Assembly (NCBI GenBank): GCA_012511245.1
Contig: JAAZGM010000171.1
Span: forward strand, 1-21,655
Source: Methanomicrobiales archaeon
GTDB taxonomy: Archaea > Halobacteriota > Methanomicrobia > Methanomicrobiales > Methanoculleaceae
DNA length: 21,655 bases
Direction of reading: 5' to 3'
The notes under the pieces were generated by a model, which saw nothing but the letters and a program-made list of their open reading frames with translations, had not been told where the DNA came from and ran no database searches. Each line of letters begins with the position of its first letter. Positions within the stretch are counted from its first letter, which is position 1. Positions 6,717 to 13,532 of this stretch are shown in pieces. Made by a program: the position numbers and the translations under genes.

Positions 6717-7067
6717 ATGGACGTAACGATCAGTGAACGGGAAGAAACGGTGATCGTCCCCGTGACGGCTGCTGCAGAGGCGCTGATCCGGACTCTATGC
6801 GACGGTTCGACCGCCGATCGGATGGCGGCTGCGGGGGCGCTTGCGGCTCTCGGTCAGGCGGCCCTTCCGCCGCTTCTCTCTCTGCTCGATGATCCCGATC
6901 CCCGCCTCCGTATGTGGGCGGCCTACACCCTCGGGATGATCGGGGATGCCGGAGCGGTCCCGGCTCTGGTGCAGGCGCTCAAGGATGCCGATCCGGCTGT
7001 TGTAAAATGGGCGGCTGCCGCCCTCTGCCGTATCCGGGACGGCGGTTGCGGCTGCCGGTTCTGTTGA
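6717..7067 (+). CDS. Small HEAT-repeat protein with Cys-rich end
   Basis: 116 residues. After a short N-terminal tail there are about two and a half HEAT-type helical repeats: ADRMAAAGALAALGQAALPPLLSLL, DPRLRMWAAYTLGMIGDAGA and DPAVVKWAAAALCRI. These resemble the PBS-lyase-type HEAT repeats common in methanogens, which act as protein-binding scaffolds. The protein ends with CGCRFC, three cysteines in six residues, which could bind metal or form a disulfide. A pyrimidine-rich stretch (about 6684-6699) sits at TATA distance from the start. The gene converges on the surface-protein gene with 4 bp between stop codons. The partner is unknown. Confidence 0.75.
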   Translation: MDVTISEREETVIVPVTAAAEALIRTLCDGSTADRMAAAGALAALGQAALPPLLSLLDDPDPRLRMWAAYTLGMIGDAGAVPALVQALKDADPAVVKWAAAALCRIRDGGCGCRFC

Positions 7068-7071
7068 TCCT

Positions 7072-8049
7072 CTACCGCCGCCTGCCGGCGAGCGCGAGGG
7101 CGAACCCGGCCGCAGCTACGGTCAGTGCAGCCGGGAGCGGTGCTGCGGTCGGTGTGGGTGTTGCCGGTTCCGCCGTCGCGGTCGGCGTCGGCGTCATTGT
7201 CGGCCTGGCCGTCGACGGTCTTGGCGTCGGTGTGGACGTCAGTGTGGGTGTTGATGTCGGCGCTGTGGTCGTATCCACCCCGACGCGGTCTGCCACCGTG
7301 AACGTCACCGGCTCGGAAGCAGGAGCATAGGCGTCGAACCCGGACGGTGCCCTCCATTCGGCGCGGACGGAGTACTCCCCCGGTCTGCCGAGATCACCGA
7401 GCCGGACGGAGCCCGGCCTGCCGGGGTCATCGGTGTAGAACCGGGTCGAGCTGACGTTCAGCCCGGCGAGGTTGACCCTGCCGAGGGTGGTGGTCTCGGC
7501 ACCGCCCGGCGTGGTGAGCACGATATCGATCGTCGCCGGGTAGACCCCGCCCACCCGGTAGGATGCCCCGACGTCAGGAGCGGATATCCTGAAGGCTACC
7601 CGGGTGTTATCGGAGACCGAGAGCCCTTCCAGAGGCTCGTTGTGGTTGGGGTTTGCGAGCACCACATCGAGGGAGAGCTCTGGTTTGCGGATCATGACCT
7701 GTGCCGTCGCTCCATCGGTGGGGTTGAAGGCGTGGTAAGTCCCGTAATCCCCCTTCACGAAGAAGTCCTGCACCTCAAAGTCGGTGTCGTCGGCGACCAG
7801 GATGCTCCTTTCGACCCCCCGGTCGGGGTTGTCATTCTGATACTTCCGCAGTTCTGTGATACGGTTGTTTGTGACCGCATCACGGAGTTGTGAGAGGTCA
7901 AGCCCCTCCTCGTAGACAAAGATCGTGTCGTAGGGCTGGATGTCGCTGATCGTCGGGCCGCGAGCCCCGGCCTGCCCTGCAGTGAGGGCAAGGAGACAGA
8001 CGGCGAGGAGGACCGCAAAACCCCTGGTGCGGATCCGGTCTGGCTTCAT
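7072..8049 (-). CDS. DUF3821-type surface protein with Thr/Pro stalk and C-terminal anchor
   Basis: 325 residues. It has a signal peptide (residues 1-29, core FAVLLAVCLLALTAGQAGA) and a DUF3821-like body (about 30-250) starting with TISDIQPYDTIFVYEEGLDLS, which is typical of predicted surface proteins of Methanomicrobiales. The second half looks like an Ig-type beta sandwich (GRPGEYSVRAEWRAPSGF). Residues 256-301 are a stalk of Thr, Pro, Ser and Ala, a likely O-glycosylation region. A hydrophobic anchor and RRR close the protein. GATATA at 8074-8079 is about 26 bp before the start, so the transcript is almost leaderless. The protein is probably displayed outside the S-layer or cytoplasmic membrane. 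Its build is shared by the protein at 9769-10299. Confidence 0.85.
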   Translation of the reverse strand: MKPDRIRTRGFAVLLAVCLLALTAGQAGARGPTISDIQPYDTIFVYEEGLDLSQLRDAVTNNRITELRKYQNDNPDRGVERSILVADDTDFEVQDFFVKGDYGTYHAFNPTDGATAQVMIRKPELSLDVVLANPNHNEPLEGLSVSDNTRVAFRISAPDVGASYRVGGVYPATIDIVLTTPGGAETTTLGRVNLAGLNVSSTRFYTDDPGRPGSVRLGDLGRPGEYSVRAEWRAPSGFDAYAPASEPVTFTVADRVGVDTTTAPTSTPTLTSTPTPRPSTARPTMTPTPTATAEPATPTPTAAPLPAALTVAAAGFALALAGRRR

Positions 8050-8222
8050 GATATTCCGTGCGCCGATTTCACTGATATAGGTTGGTGTGATGACGCGCTA
8101 ACCCTCTCCTTTCCAGAGTCTGCTCCGGCTGCAGCACACCTGCCGGCCATGGCCATAAAACGATGAAATGGCTGTTATCCCATCGTAAATCCTATAAATC
8201 TCGTCGCAATCAGATTCCTCAC

Positions 8223-8232
8223 GCTTAAATAT
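8223..8232 (+). promoter_or_regulatory. TATA box of the SLC13 transporter gene
   Basis: GCTTAAATAT is centred about 26 bp before the tandem ATGATG at 8251-8256, predicting a leaderless mRNA. A second TATA-like CCTATAAAT lies at about 8190-8199 and may be an alternative promoter. Confidence 0.5.
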
Positions 8233-8250
8233 TCCATACCCCCATTTCTG

Positions 8251-9762
8251 ATGATGAGAAAGGTCGCCTTTATCGTAGCATCGCTGTTTGTTTTCTTCGC
8301 GATCCTGGCGATACCTATCGATCCCGGCCTCATTGCGCCCGAGGCGAAGGCTGTTGCGGCCGTCACCATCCTCATGATCCTCTTCTGGGTCACGGGCGTC
8401 ATCCCCCTTGAGGCGACCGCCCTGCTCCCGCTGGTCCTCTTCCCGGCGCTCGGCATCCTCTCCCCGGTAAAAGTGGCGGAATCATACGGCAACGAGGTGA
8501 TCTTCCTCTTCCTTGGTGGATTCATCATCGCGATGTCGATGCAGCGGTGGGGGCTGCACCGGCGCATCGCGCTGCACATCATACGCCTCGTGGGAACGAG
8601 CCCGAAGCGCCTGGTGCTCGGGTTCATGGTCGCCACCGGGTTCCTCTCGATGTGGATCTCAAACACCGCGACCGCGATGATGATGATCCCGATCGCGGTC
8701 GCGATCATCCTGACCCTCATCCCGGAGACGAACCGGGCGCTCGATAACCTGAATGAAGAGCAGCAGGACCTTGCAAAATGCCTGGTCATATCCATCCCCT
8801 ACGCAGCAAGCATCGGGGGTATCGCCACGATCATCGGCACGCCCCCGAACGGGATCTTCATCGCCCAGCTCGCGACGATCTTTCCCGACGCGCCAACCAT
8901 CGATTTCTTCACCTGGATGAAGTTCGGCGTCCCGTTCGCTGCCATATTCCTTTTCCTCGCCTGGCTCTGGCTTACCCTGGTTCCTTACCGCCGGATGTCG
9001 ACAGCCCTCCCATGCGCAGGGGGGATCATCCACCAGGAGCTGAAGAAGATGGGGCCGATATCGCGGGGAGAGCAGTGGACTCTTTTCGTCTTTGCGCTGA
9101 CCGCTTCTTTCTGGATATTCGCGCAGACGAAGGTTATCGGCGGTGTCACCATCCCGGGCCTCGATATGCTTTTTCCGGGGATCAAGGACTCAACCATCGC
9201 GATCTTCGGGGCACTCCTCCTCTTCATCCTCCCGGTCGATCATAAGGAGGGTATCTTCACGATGGACTGGGAGTGGGCGGTGAAGATCCCCTGGGGCATC
9301 CTCCTCCTCTTCGGCGGCGGCATCGCCCTCTCGAACGGTTTCATCCAGAGCGGGCTTGCCGCAAGCATCGCTGAGTCCCTCACCCTCATCCACGGACTCC
9401 CGTTCTTCGTCCTGATCCTGGTCGTGGCGCTCGGGGTCTCGTTTGCAACCGAGATCACTTCGAACACCGCCATAGCTGCTGTCTTGATGCCGATCATGGC
9501 GGCCACGGCCATCAGTCTGGGCGTCAACCCGATCGTCCTGATGATGACCGCTGCGGTCTGCGCATCGATGGCGTTCATGCTCCCGGTCGCCACCCCGCCG
9601 AACGCCGTTGCCTACGGAAGCGGCTACATCGATGCGAGAGACCTTCTTCGCTCCGGCTGGGCGCTCAACCTCATCGGGATTGCGGTCTGGGTGGCCTGCC
9701 TCTATACGATCGTCCTCTGGGCGCTCGGGGTACCCCTGGAAATTCCCTCCTGGGCACTCTGA
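8251..9762 (+). CDS. SLC13/DASS family anion:Na+ symporter
   Basis: 503 residues, hydrophobic throughout, of the divalent anion:sodium symporter family. Both family signatures are present: SNTATAMMMIPI (Ser137-Asn-Thr) and EITSNTAIAAVLMPI (Ser404-Asn-Thr), the paired SNT motifs that build the Na+ and substrate sites in VcINDY-type structures. PYAASIGGIATIIGTPPNGIF and MLPVATPPNAVAYGSGYI are the matching Pro-rich hairpin regions. The length is normal. Substrates of the family are dicarboxylates or sulfate; in a methanogen either is plausible and the sequence does not decide. Start is at 8251 or 8254. The gene converges on the surface-protein gene, 6 bp between stop codons, and a T-run at 9773-9778 could stop its transcription. 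Confidence 0.92.
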   Translation: MMRKVAFIVASLFVFFAILAIPIDPGLIAPEAKAVAAVTILMILFWVTGVIPLEATALLPLVLFPALGILSPVKVAESYGNEVIFLFLGGFIIAMSMQRWGLHRRIALHIIRLVGTSPKRLVLGFMVATGFLSMWISNTATAMMMIPIAVAIILTLIPETNRALDNLNEEQQDLAKCLVISIPYAASIGGIATIIGTPPNGIFIAQLATIFPDAPTIDFFTWMKFGVPFAAIFLFLAWLWLTLVPYRRMSTALPCAGGIIHQELKKMGPISRGEQWTLFVFALTASFWIFAQTKVIGGVTIPGLDMLFPGIKDSTIAIFGALLLFILPVDHKEGIFTMDWEWAVKIPWGILLLFGGGIALSNGFIQSGLAASIAESLTLIHGLPFFVLILVVALGVSFATEITSNTAIAAVLMPIMAATAISLGVNPIVLMMTAAVCASMAFMLPVATPPNAVAYGSGYIDARDLLRSGWALNLIGIAVWVACLYTIVLWALGVPLEIPSWAL

Positions 9763-9768
9763 TCTCCC

Positions 9769-10299
9769 TTACTTTTTTCGCAGAAGGTAACCGATCAGCC
9801 CCGCTGCAAGGGCTGTCATCGGGAGGGCTGTTCCTGTCGTGGTCGGCGTGGGGCTCGCCGGCGGCGTGGTTTCGGCCGGGGTTGCCGTCACCGTCGGGGT
9901 GGTCGTCGCCACCTCGAGAACGCTGAACGTGGTGCTTGCGGTGGTGCCGCCCTCGATCCATTCCATGGCAACGCTGTACTCACCGGGCTCGAACCCGGTT
10001 GTATCGACCACAAACGACCAGGTGTTTGCACCCTCTTCTCCCCTCTCGACGACGGCTACCCCCGAGACTCCCCCGGGACCGGCGGGCGTGGACTTGTTCG
10101 TCGGCCCGAACCCGACCGGTGTCACCGTAACAAGCAGGTGGTTACCCGGGGCGAGGTTCGTCGTCCCCCCGATGGTGACCGTCTCCCCAACGGCGACGGT
10201 TCCGATCTCGCCAACGCCCATCTCCTGCGCGGCGACGCCGCAGATGCATGCCGCGAGCACGAGCGCGACTGCGAACCCCGCAAGTCTTTCGGTCTTCAT
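9769..10299 (-). CDS. Secreted surface protein with Thr/Pro stalk and C-terminal anchor
   Basis: 176 residues from ATG 10299. The frame is open further upstream, but AGGATGAGGAT directly before this ATG serves as ribosome-binding site and the signal peptide (FAVALVLAACICGVAA) then sits at the N terminus. The mature part (25-128) is a single beta-rich domain: GEIGTVAVGETVTIGGTTN, HLLVTVTPVGFGP, and FVVDTTGFEPGEYSVAMEWIEGG. A Thr/Pro stalk (about 130-155) and a hydrophobic tail ending LLRKK follow. The PGEYSV.MEW motif recurs in the larger surface protein at 7072-8049 (PGEYSVRAEW), so the two probably share a domain. The function is unknown; cell-surface display is inferred. Confidence 0.8.
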   Translation of the reverse strand: MKTERLAGFAVALVLAACICGVAAQEMGVGEIGTVAVGETVTIGGTTNLAPGNHLLVTVTPVGFGPTNKSTPAGPGGVSGVAVVERGEEGANTWSFVVDTTGFEPGEYSVAMEWIEGGTTASTTFSVLEVATTTPTVTATPAETTPPASPTPTTTGTALPMTALAAGLIGYLLRKK

Positions 10300-10604
10300 A
10301 TCCTCATCCTCTCTTCCTGCACGGCGGGATAAGAAGGTACCCCGGCCCGGAAAAAGCCCGCCTGGTTTTTCTCCCCGGTAGTGCAACGCAGGTCTACTAT
10401 CCCCCGGTTCCGTTCTCTCCCCGGCCTCTGCATCGCCGCCTCGATCCTCCTGGGCCGCTGCTGTTCGCGTGATGGATTAGAGTCTCGTTAATGTGGATTA
10501 ATCTCTTTTGGGGGTTGCAATATACGCCTTTCTTCCCAAAAAAAGGCGATATCATCAAGAAACGGATCCAAGGTGTCATATATGGAGCAGGGTGATTACC
10601 CTGT
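10300..10604. other. 305-bp divergent intergenic region with repeats and a hairpin
   Basis: No convincing gene is seen. It separates the minus-strand surface-protein gene from the plus-strand charged protein. It contains GGATTA twice (10474-10479 and 10495-10500), 21 bp apart, or two helical turns, and a 7-bp hairpin CGCCTTT/AAAGGCG (10525-10531 and 10542-10548) that can be extended through one bulged base by ATA/TAT. A TATA-like CATATATG lies at about 10578-10585. Confidence 0.5.
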
Positions 10605-10826
10605 ATGCCGCGCGTGCAGATCAACGACGGAGACCTCCCTGCCGGAACAGGTGTGGAGGGGGGACGGAAGAAGAGGCGGCCCGAGGAGGCCCCGGCCCCC
10701 ACCCGCCGCGAGCCCGAGCGGGAGACTGTAGAGAGAGAAGAGAGTCGCAAGAAGCCCCGGCGGCGAGGGGGACCCCTCTTCGGGGACGGCGATGACGCCG
10801 ATATCTTTTACACGAAGGCGAAGTGA
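10605..10826 (+). CDS. Small, highly charged, probably disordered protein
   Basis: 73 residues. GGTGAT at 10591-10596, a perfect anti-Shine-Dalgarno match 8 nt before the ATG, supports real translation. The sequence starts MPRVQINDGDLPAGTG, becomes a run rich in Lys, Arg, Glu and Pro (GRKKRRPEEAPAPTRREPER, then EESRKKPRRRGG) and ends FGDGDDADIFYTKAK. There is no hydrophobic core, so it is probably disordered, with a basic middle that could bind nucleic acid and an acidic, aromatic end. I do not recognise the family. The gene converges on the OB-fold gene with a single base between stop codons. Confidence 0.65.
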   Translation: MPRVQINDGDLPAGTGVEGGRKKRRPEEAPAPTRREPERETVEREESRKKPRRRGGPLFGDGDDADIFYTKAK

Positions 10827-10827
10827 A

Positions 10828-11193
10828 TCATCCGGATACCTGGATATCAGCCGCGGAGGTCACAACGACCTCCCGCTTCCCTCGATAGGTCTGGGTGACT
10901 CCGTATATCGTCACGTTCTCATCCTTCTGGAGCTCAAGCCCGACGGCCACGTCCTCTGGCAGGAAGACCATGGTGCTGTTGACGGTGAGGATGAGGTGCC
11001 CGCCGGTCGAGGTCTTCTGGATTCCCTCGATTTTCCCTTCGAGGAGGACCAGCGCTCCATCCGGAACCTCCGGCGTGTATGGCTCCGCAACCATCTGCCG
11101 GCCGACGGCGCCAAAGAGCATATGTGCTGCAAGCACGATCCCGACGACGCATGCGAGCATGACAAACGCGGCCTTCTCCTCTCGCTCCAGCAT
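10828..11193 (-). CDS. Membrane-anchored OB-fold-like protein
   Basis: 121 residues from ATG 11193; another in-frame ATG at 11202 would add three. TTATAA at 11217-11222 is 26 bp before 11193, favouring a leaderless start there. An N-terminal membrane anchor (about 9-30, AAFVMLACVVGIVLAAHMLF) is followed by a beta-rich domain (about 48-118: LVLLEGKIEGIQKTSTGGHLIL, VGLELQKDENVTIYGVTQTY, REVVVTSAADIQV) with the strand pattern of an OB fold of the tRNA_anti/Bof type. The soluble domain probably faces outward. Its ligand is unknown. It is divergent from the HTH pair and shares its 70-bp intergenic region. Confidence 0.7.
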   Translation of the reverse strand: MLEREEKAAFVMLACVVGIVLAAHMLFGAVGRQMVAEPYTPEVPDGALVLLEGKIEGIQKTSTGGHLILTVNSTMVFLPEDVAVGLELQKDENVTIYGVTQTYRGKREVVVTSAADIQVSG

Positions 11194-11216
11194 GGATATC
11201 ATATCGGTGCGCGGGG

Positions 11217-11255
11217 TTATAACATCCGTCAGTTTGATATGTTAACAGCGTTAAC
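11217..11255. promoter_or_regulatory. Shared divergent promoter with GTTAAC-AGC-GTTAAC operator candidate
   Basis: TTATAA (11217-11222) is palindromic and can serve as TATA box for the minus gene, with start at 11193. A second TATA-like GATAT (about 11235-11239) is about 26 bp before ATG 11264. Two copies of GTTAAC, itself a palindrome, lie at 11241-11246 and 11250-11255 between that box and the start codon, covering the site where transcription of the HTH operon would begin. This is the expected place for an autorepressor site. Confidence 0.5.
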
Positions 11256-11263
11256 TGATCTAC

Positions 11264-11497
11264 ATGGATGATGTGAACCTTCCCCCTTCCTCCAGGAAGA
11301 TCCTCCTCTTGCTCGAGGATGGGGGCGCCCTGACCCACAAGGAGCTCGTCCGCCTCAGCAGCCTTGCCCCTCGCACCGTCCGGTATGCTTTAAAGCGCCT
11401 CAAAGACAACGATATGATCGTGGAGAAGTTCAACTTCAGGGATGCACGCCAGATCCTCTATGAGTACAAAGACTCCCAGATGGTGTCCGCACAATGA
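11264..11497 (+). CDS. Winged-helix DNA-binding protein
   Basis: 77 residues forming one winged-helix domain: SSRKILLLLEDGGALTHKELV, recognition region SLAPRTVRYALKRLKDNDM and wing IVEKFNFRDARQILYEY. This is the MarR/ArsR-like layout of small archaeal transcription regulators. There is no separate sensor domain, so it may be a simple repressor working as a dimer. The stop codon overlaps the next gene's start (ATGA at 11494-11497), so the two are translated from one mRNA. The GTTAAC repeats upstream are its most obvious candidate target. Confidence 0.85.
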   Translation: MDDVNLPPSSRKILLLLEDGGALTHKELVRLSSLAPRTVRYALKRLKDNDMIVEKFNFRDARQILYEYKDSQMVSAQ

Positions 11498-11811
11498 CCG
11501 AACCTATCACCTGTGACATCATGCGGTGCGATACCCTTGTCCGGAGACTGCTCCCGCAGATGCGCGCCGAGATGGTCTATCGTCTGGTGAACGAGCGCGG
11601 GATCAGTCAGAGCGAGGCCTCAAAGCGCCTCGGGATCAGCCGGGCCGCGATATCCCAGTACATGAGCCGGAAACGCGGGTTTAACCGGGAAGATCTCCCC
11701 GACAACCTCGAATCGGTCATTGAGAGGTGGGTATCCGCCGTCGCCTCGGGCGAAGGGGCGATCACCATCTGCGACGTCTGCCGCTCCGCCGATCTCGCCG
11801 GCAACCGGTGA
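11494..11811 (+). CDS. HTH (XRE-like) regulator with paired cysteines
   Basis: 105 residues. Residues 34-62 are a classic HTH (ERGISQSEASKRLGISRAAISQYMSRK) as in XRE-type and COG2522-like archaeal regulators. Cys7 and Cys12 near the N terminus (TCDIMRC) and Cys93/Cys96 near the C terminus (ICDVC) flank the HTH and could form a four-Cys metal or Fe-S site linking both ends, which would make it redox- or metal-sensitive. It overlaps the preceding winged-helix gene by 4 bp, so they form an operon. The gene converges on the phospholipase D-like gene, with 4 bp between the stop codons. The target is unknown. Confidence 0.82.
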   Translation: MTEPITCDIMRCDTLVRRLLPQMRAEMVYRLVNERGISQSEASKRLGISRAAISQYMSRKRGFNREDLPDNLESVIERWVSAVASGEGAITICDVCRSADLAGNR

Positions 11812-11815
11812 CGTA

Positions 11816-13492
11816 TCAGGTGCGCCTCCGGCGATAGATGTAGAGTCCCGTCAGTGCGGCGAGTATGCATGCCGCCGCTGCTATTTTGAGCCGGTCGGTT
11901 CCCGGAGCACCGCTCCCTTTGCTCCCGTCCGAGGCGTTCCAGTCGTCCTCGAAGACGGCGGTGTAGTACGCGGCGATATCGGGGTGCTCGATGATCACGC
12001 CTGCCTCCCGGTTGAACGACGGTGAGTTGGCATTCCAGTTGATGCTGCTGACGAGCACCGCCCTTCCGTCGACGATGACGCCCTTGTTGTGGATCTTATC
12101 GAGGTTGTTTCCCTCAAGATCGGCGAGCCGCGCCTCGAGCGGCAGCCCTTCGGCCGCGGCGATCCGGTTGATGATCTCGACCATCTCGTCGTTGTCGGCA
12201 TTCCCCTCGACGTTGAACCAGGCGGAGTCGAGAAGCACCCGCACCGCGACGCCCCGCCGGGAGGCGTCGATCGCGGCCGCGAGGTAGGGGTTCAGGTCAT
12301 GGGTTGTCTCGTTCGTGATGTAGGCCTGTTCGATCGCGATGCTCTCCTCTGCACTCTCGATCAGCCCGAGGATGAGGATGCTCGTGTCCGGGGATATGAT
12401 CGGGGTCACCCGCGCCCCCTCCGCACGGCAGGGAGCGAACTCGACCGCGTAGTCGGGCGCCCAGGGCGTGTAGAGTTCGGCCGCCGTCCCCTCGAGCGGG
12501 ATGATGTCGCCGCCCGTCAGATCGAAGAGGTAGACCTCCCGGAAGTAGGCCGCAAGCCCCGGGTCTTCGAGGAGGACGCCCCACCCACGATTGCCCTGCC
12601 GTCCCGCCGCCGGATAACCGCCGGGCTTGAAGTTCTCGCTCCCGAGGAGGACCGCCCTGCCGTCGATGACGATGTACTTTGCATGGTCGTAGCGGTACTT
12701 CGCGTGAGCGGCACCGGTCGTTGCCATCGCAAAGATCGGTATGCCGCTCCGGTTGAGGGCGCCTGCGACCGCGCGTTCGACCGACGATATGCCGCCCACA
12801 GGCCCGCCCTCGAGGAGAACGGTCACGCTGACTCCACGTTCGCGGGCGCTGATGAGGTCGCCTGCCATCTTCTCGTCGGTGAACTCGTAGACGTTCACGA
12901 GGATCTCGCGCTCTGCCCCCGCAATGGCCGCCGCGTAGACTTCGTACGAGCAGTCCGGTGAGGCAAACGCGGTCACCCGGACGTTCTCGAACGTCCCGGG
13001 CTCAAACCGGGACTGGCCGATAAAGAGCGGGCGCGGGTCCCAGACACCGTCTTCGAGGTAGTGGATCTGCCCTTCCCGGGTGCAGACATCGTCAGGCCAG
13101 GCGACCTTCTGGATGAGGGTGGTTCCCCGGTAGAGGAAGAGTTCGTCCGCTTTGTTCGCCATCAGGAGGTTTCCGTTCGGGATCACGTCCGGCACGTCCG
13201 GTGTCCGTTCCTCGATCTCGAAGTCGGGGAGGTAGCCGTGCGACTGCGCGAACGCCGGCCCGCTTCTCGCGATCGTCAACCGCCCATCGATCCGCGTTCC
13301 CGGCGGGAACCGGTAGCCGCCCTCGCCGTCCGAGAGGACATATCCGTCGAGGACTCCTGTCCCCTCGATCACCAGGTACTCGTCGAGGTCGCCGGGAAGA
13401 TAGGGGTCAGGGCAGAACTCAACGATCTGTACACCGCCGGTCGTGCCGGCAATGAGGCAGAGGAGCAGGATGACGGCGACGATCCGGCGCAT
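11816..13492 (-). CDS. Secreted, membrane-anchored phospholipase D-like protein
   Basis: 558 residues. A signal peptide (1-20) is followed by a region of about 115 residues resembling a lamin-tail beta sandwich (VQIVEFCPDPYLPGDLDEYL, YRFPPGTRIDGRLTIAR, DELFLYRG). Then come two PLD catalytic halves: HAKYIVIDG with His270, Lys272, Asp277, and HNKGVIVDG with His468, Lys470, Asp475, each followed by the usual SENF or SSINW segment. A hydrophobic anchor (535-552) with RRRRT closes it. Both HKD motifs are intact, so phosphodiesterase activity on lipid or nucleic acid outside the cell is likely; the substrate is unknown. A TATA box (GGTTTAATAG, 13514-13523) lies 26 bp before the ATG, predicting a leaderless mRNA. 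Confidence 0.88.
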   Translation of the reverse strand: MRRIVAVILLLCLIAGTTGGVQIVEFCPDPYLPGDLDEYLVIEGTGVLDGYVLSDGEGGYRFPPGTRIDGRLTIARSGPAFAQSHGYLPDFEIEERTPDVPDVIPNGNLLMANKADELFLYRGTTLIQKVAWPDDVCTREGQIHYLEDGVWDPRPLFIGQSRFEPGTFENVRVTAFASPDCSYEVYAAAIAGAEREILVNVYEFTDEKMAGDLISARERGVSVTVLLEGGPVGGISSVERAVAGALNRSGIPIFAMATTGAAHAKYRYDHAKYIVIDGRAVLLGSENFKPGGYPAAGRQGNRGWGVLLEDPGLAAYFREVYLFDLTGGDIIPLEGTAAELYTPWAPDYAVEFAPCRAEGARVTPIISPDTSILILGLIESAEESIAIEQAYITNETTHDLNPYLAAAIDASRRGVAVRVLLDSAWFNVEGNADNDEMVEIINRIAAAEGLPLEARLADLEGNNLDKIHNKGVIVDGRAVLVSSINWNANSPSFNREAGVIIEHPDIAAYYTAVFEDDWNASDGSKGSGAPGTDRLKIAAAACILAALTGLYIYRRRRT

Positions 13493-13532
13493 ACACAGGG
13501 TTATGTCATCACCGGTTTAATAGGAGAGCGAT

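Noticed and set aside
7140..7270. Repeated GTC/GGT triplets as a tandem repeat or mobile element
   Set aside because: They are the codons of the Thr/Pro stalk of the minus-strand surface protein.
12089..12961. Long open frame on the plus strand (290 codons) opposite the phospholipase D-like gene
   Set aside because: It is a GC-rich antisense shadow with Arg/Gly/Asp-rich, non-protein-like composition. The minus-strand gene has intact HKD motifs and a signal peptide.
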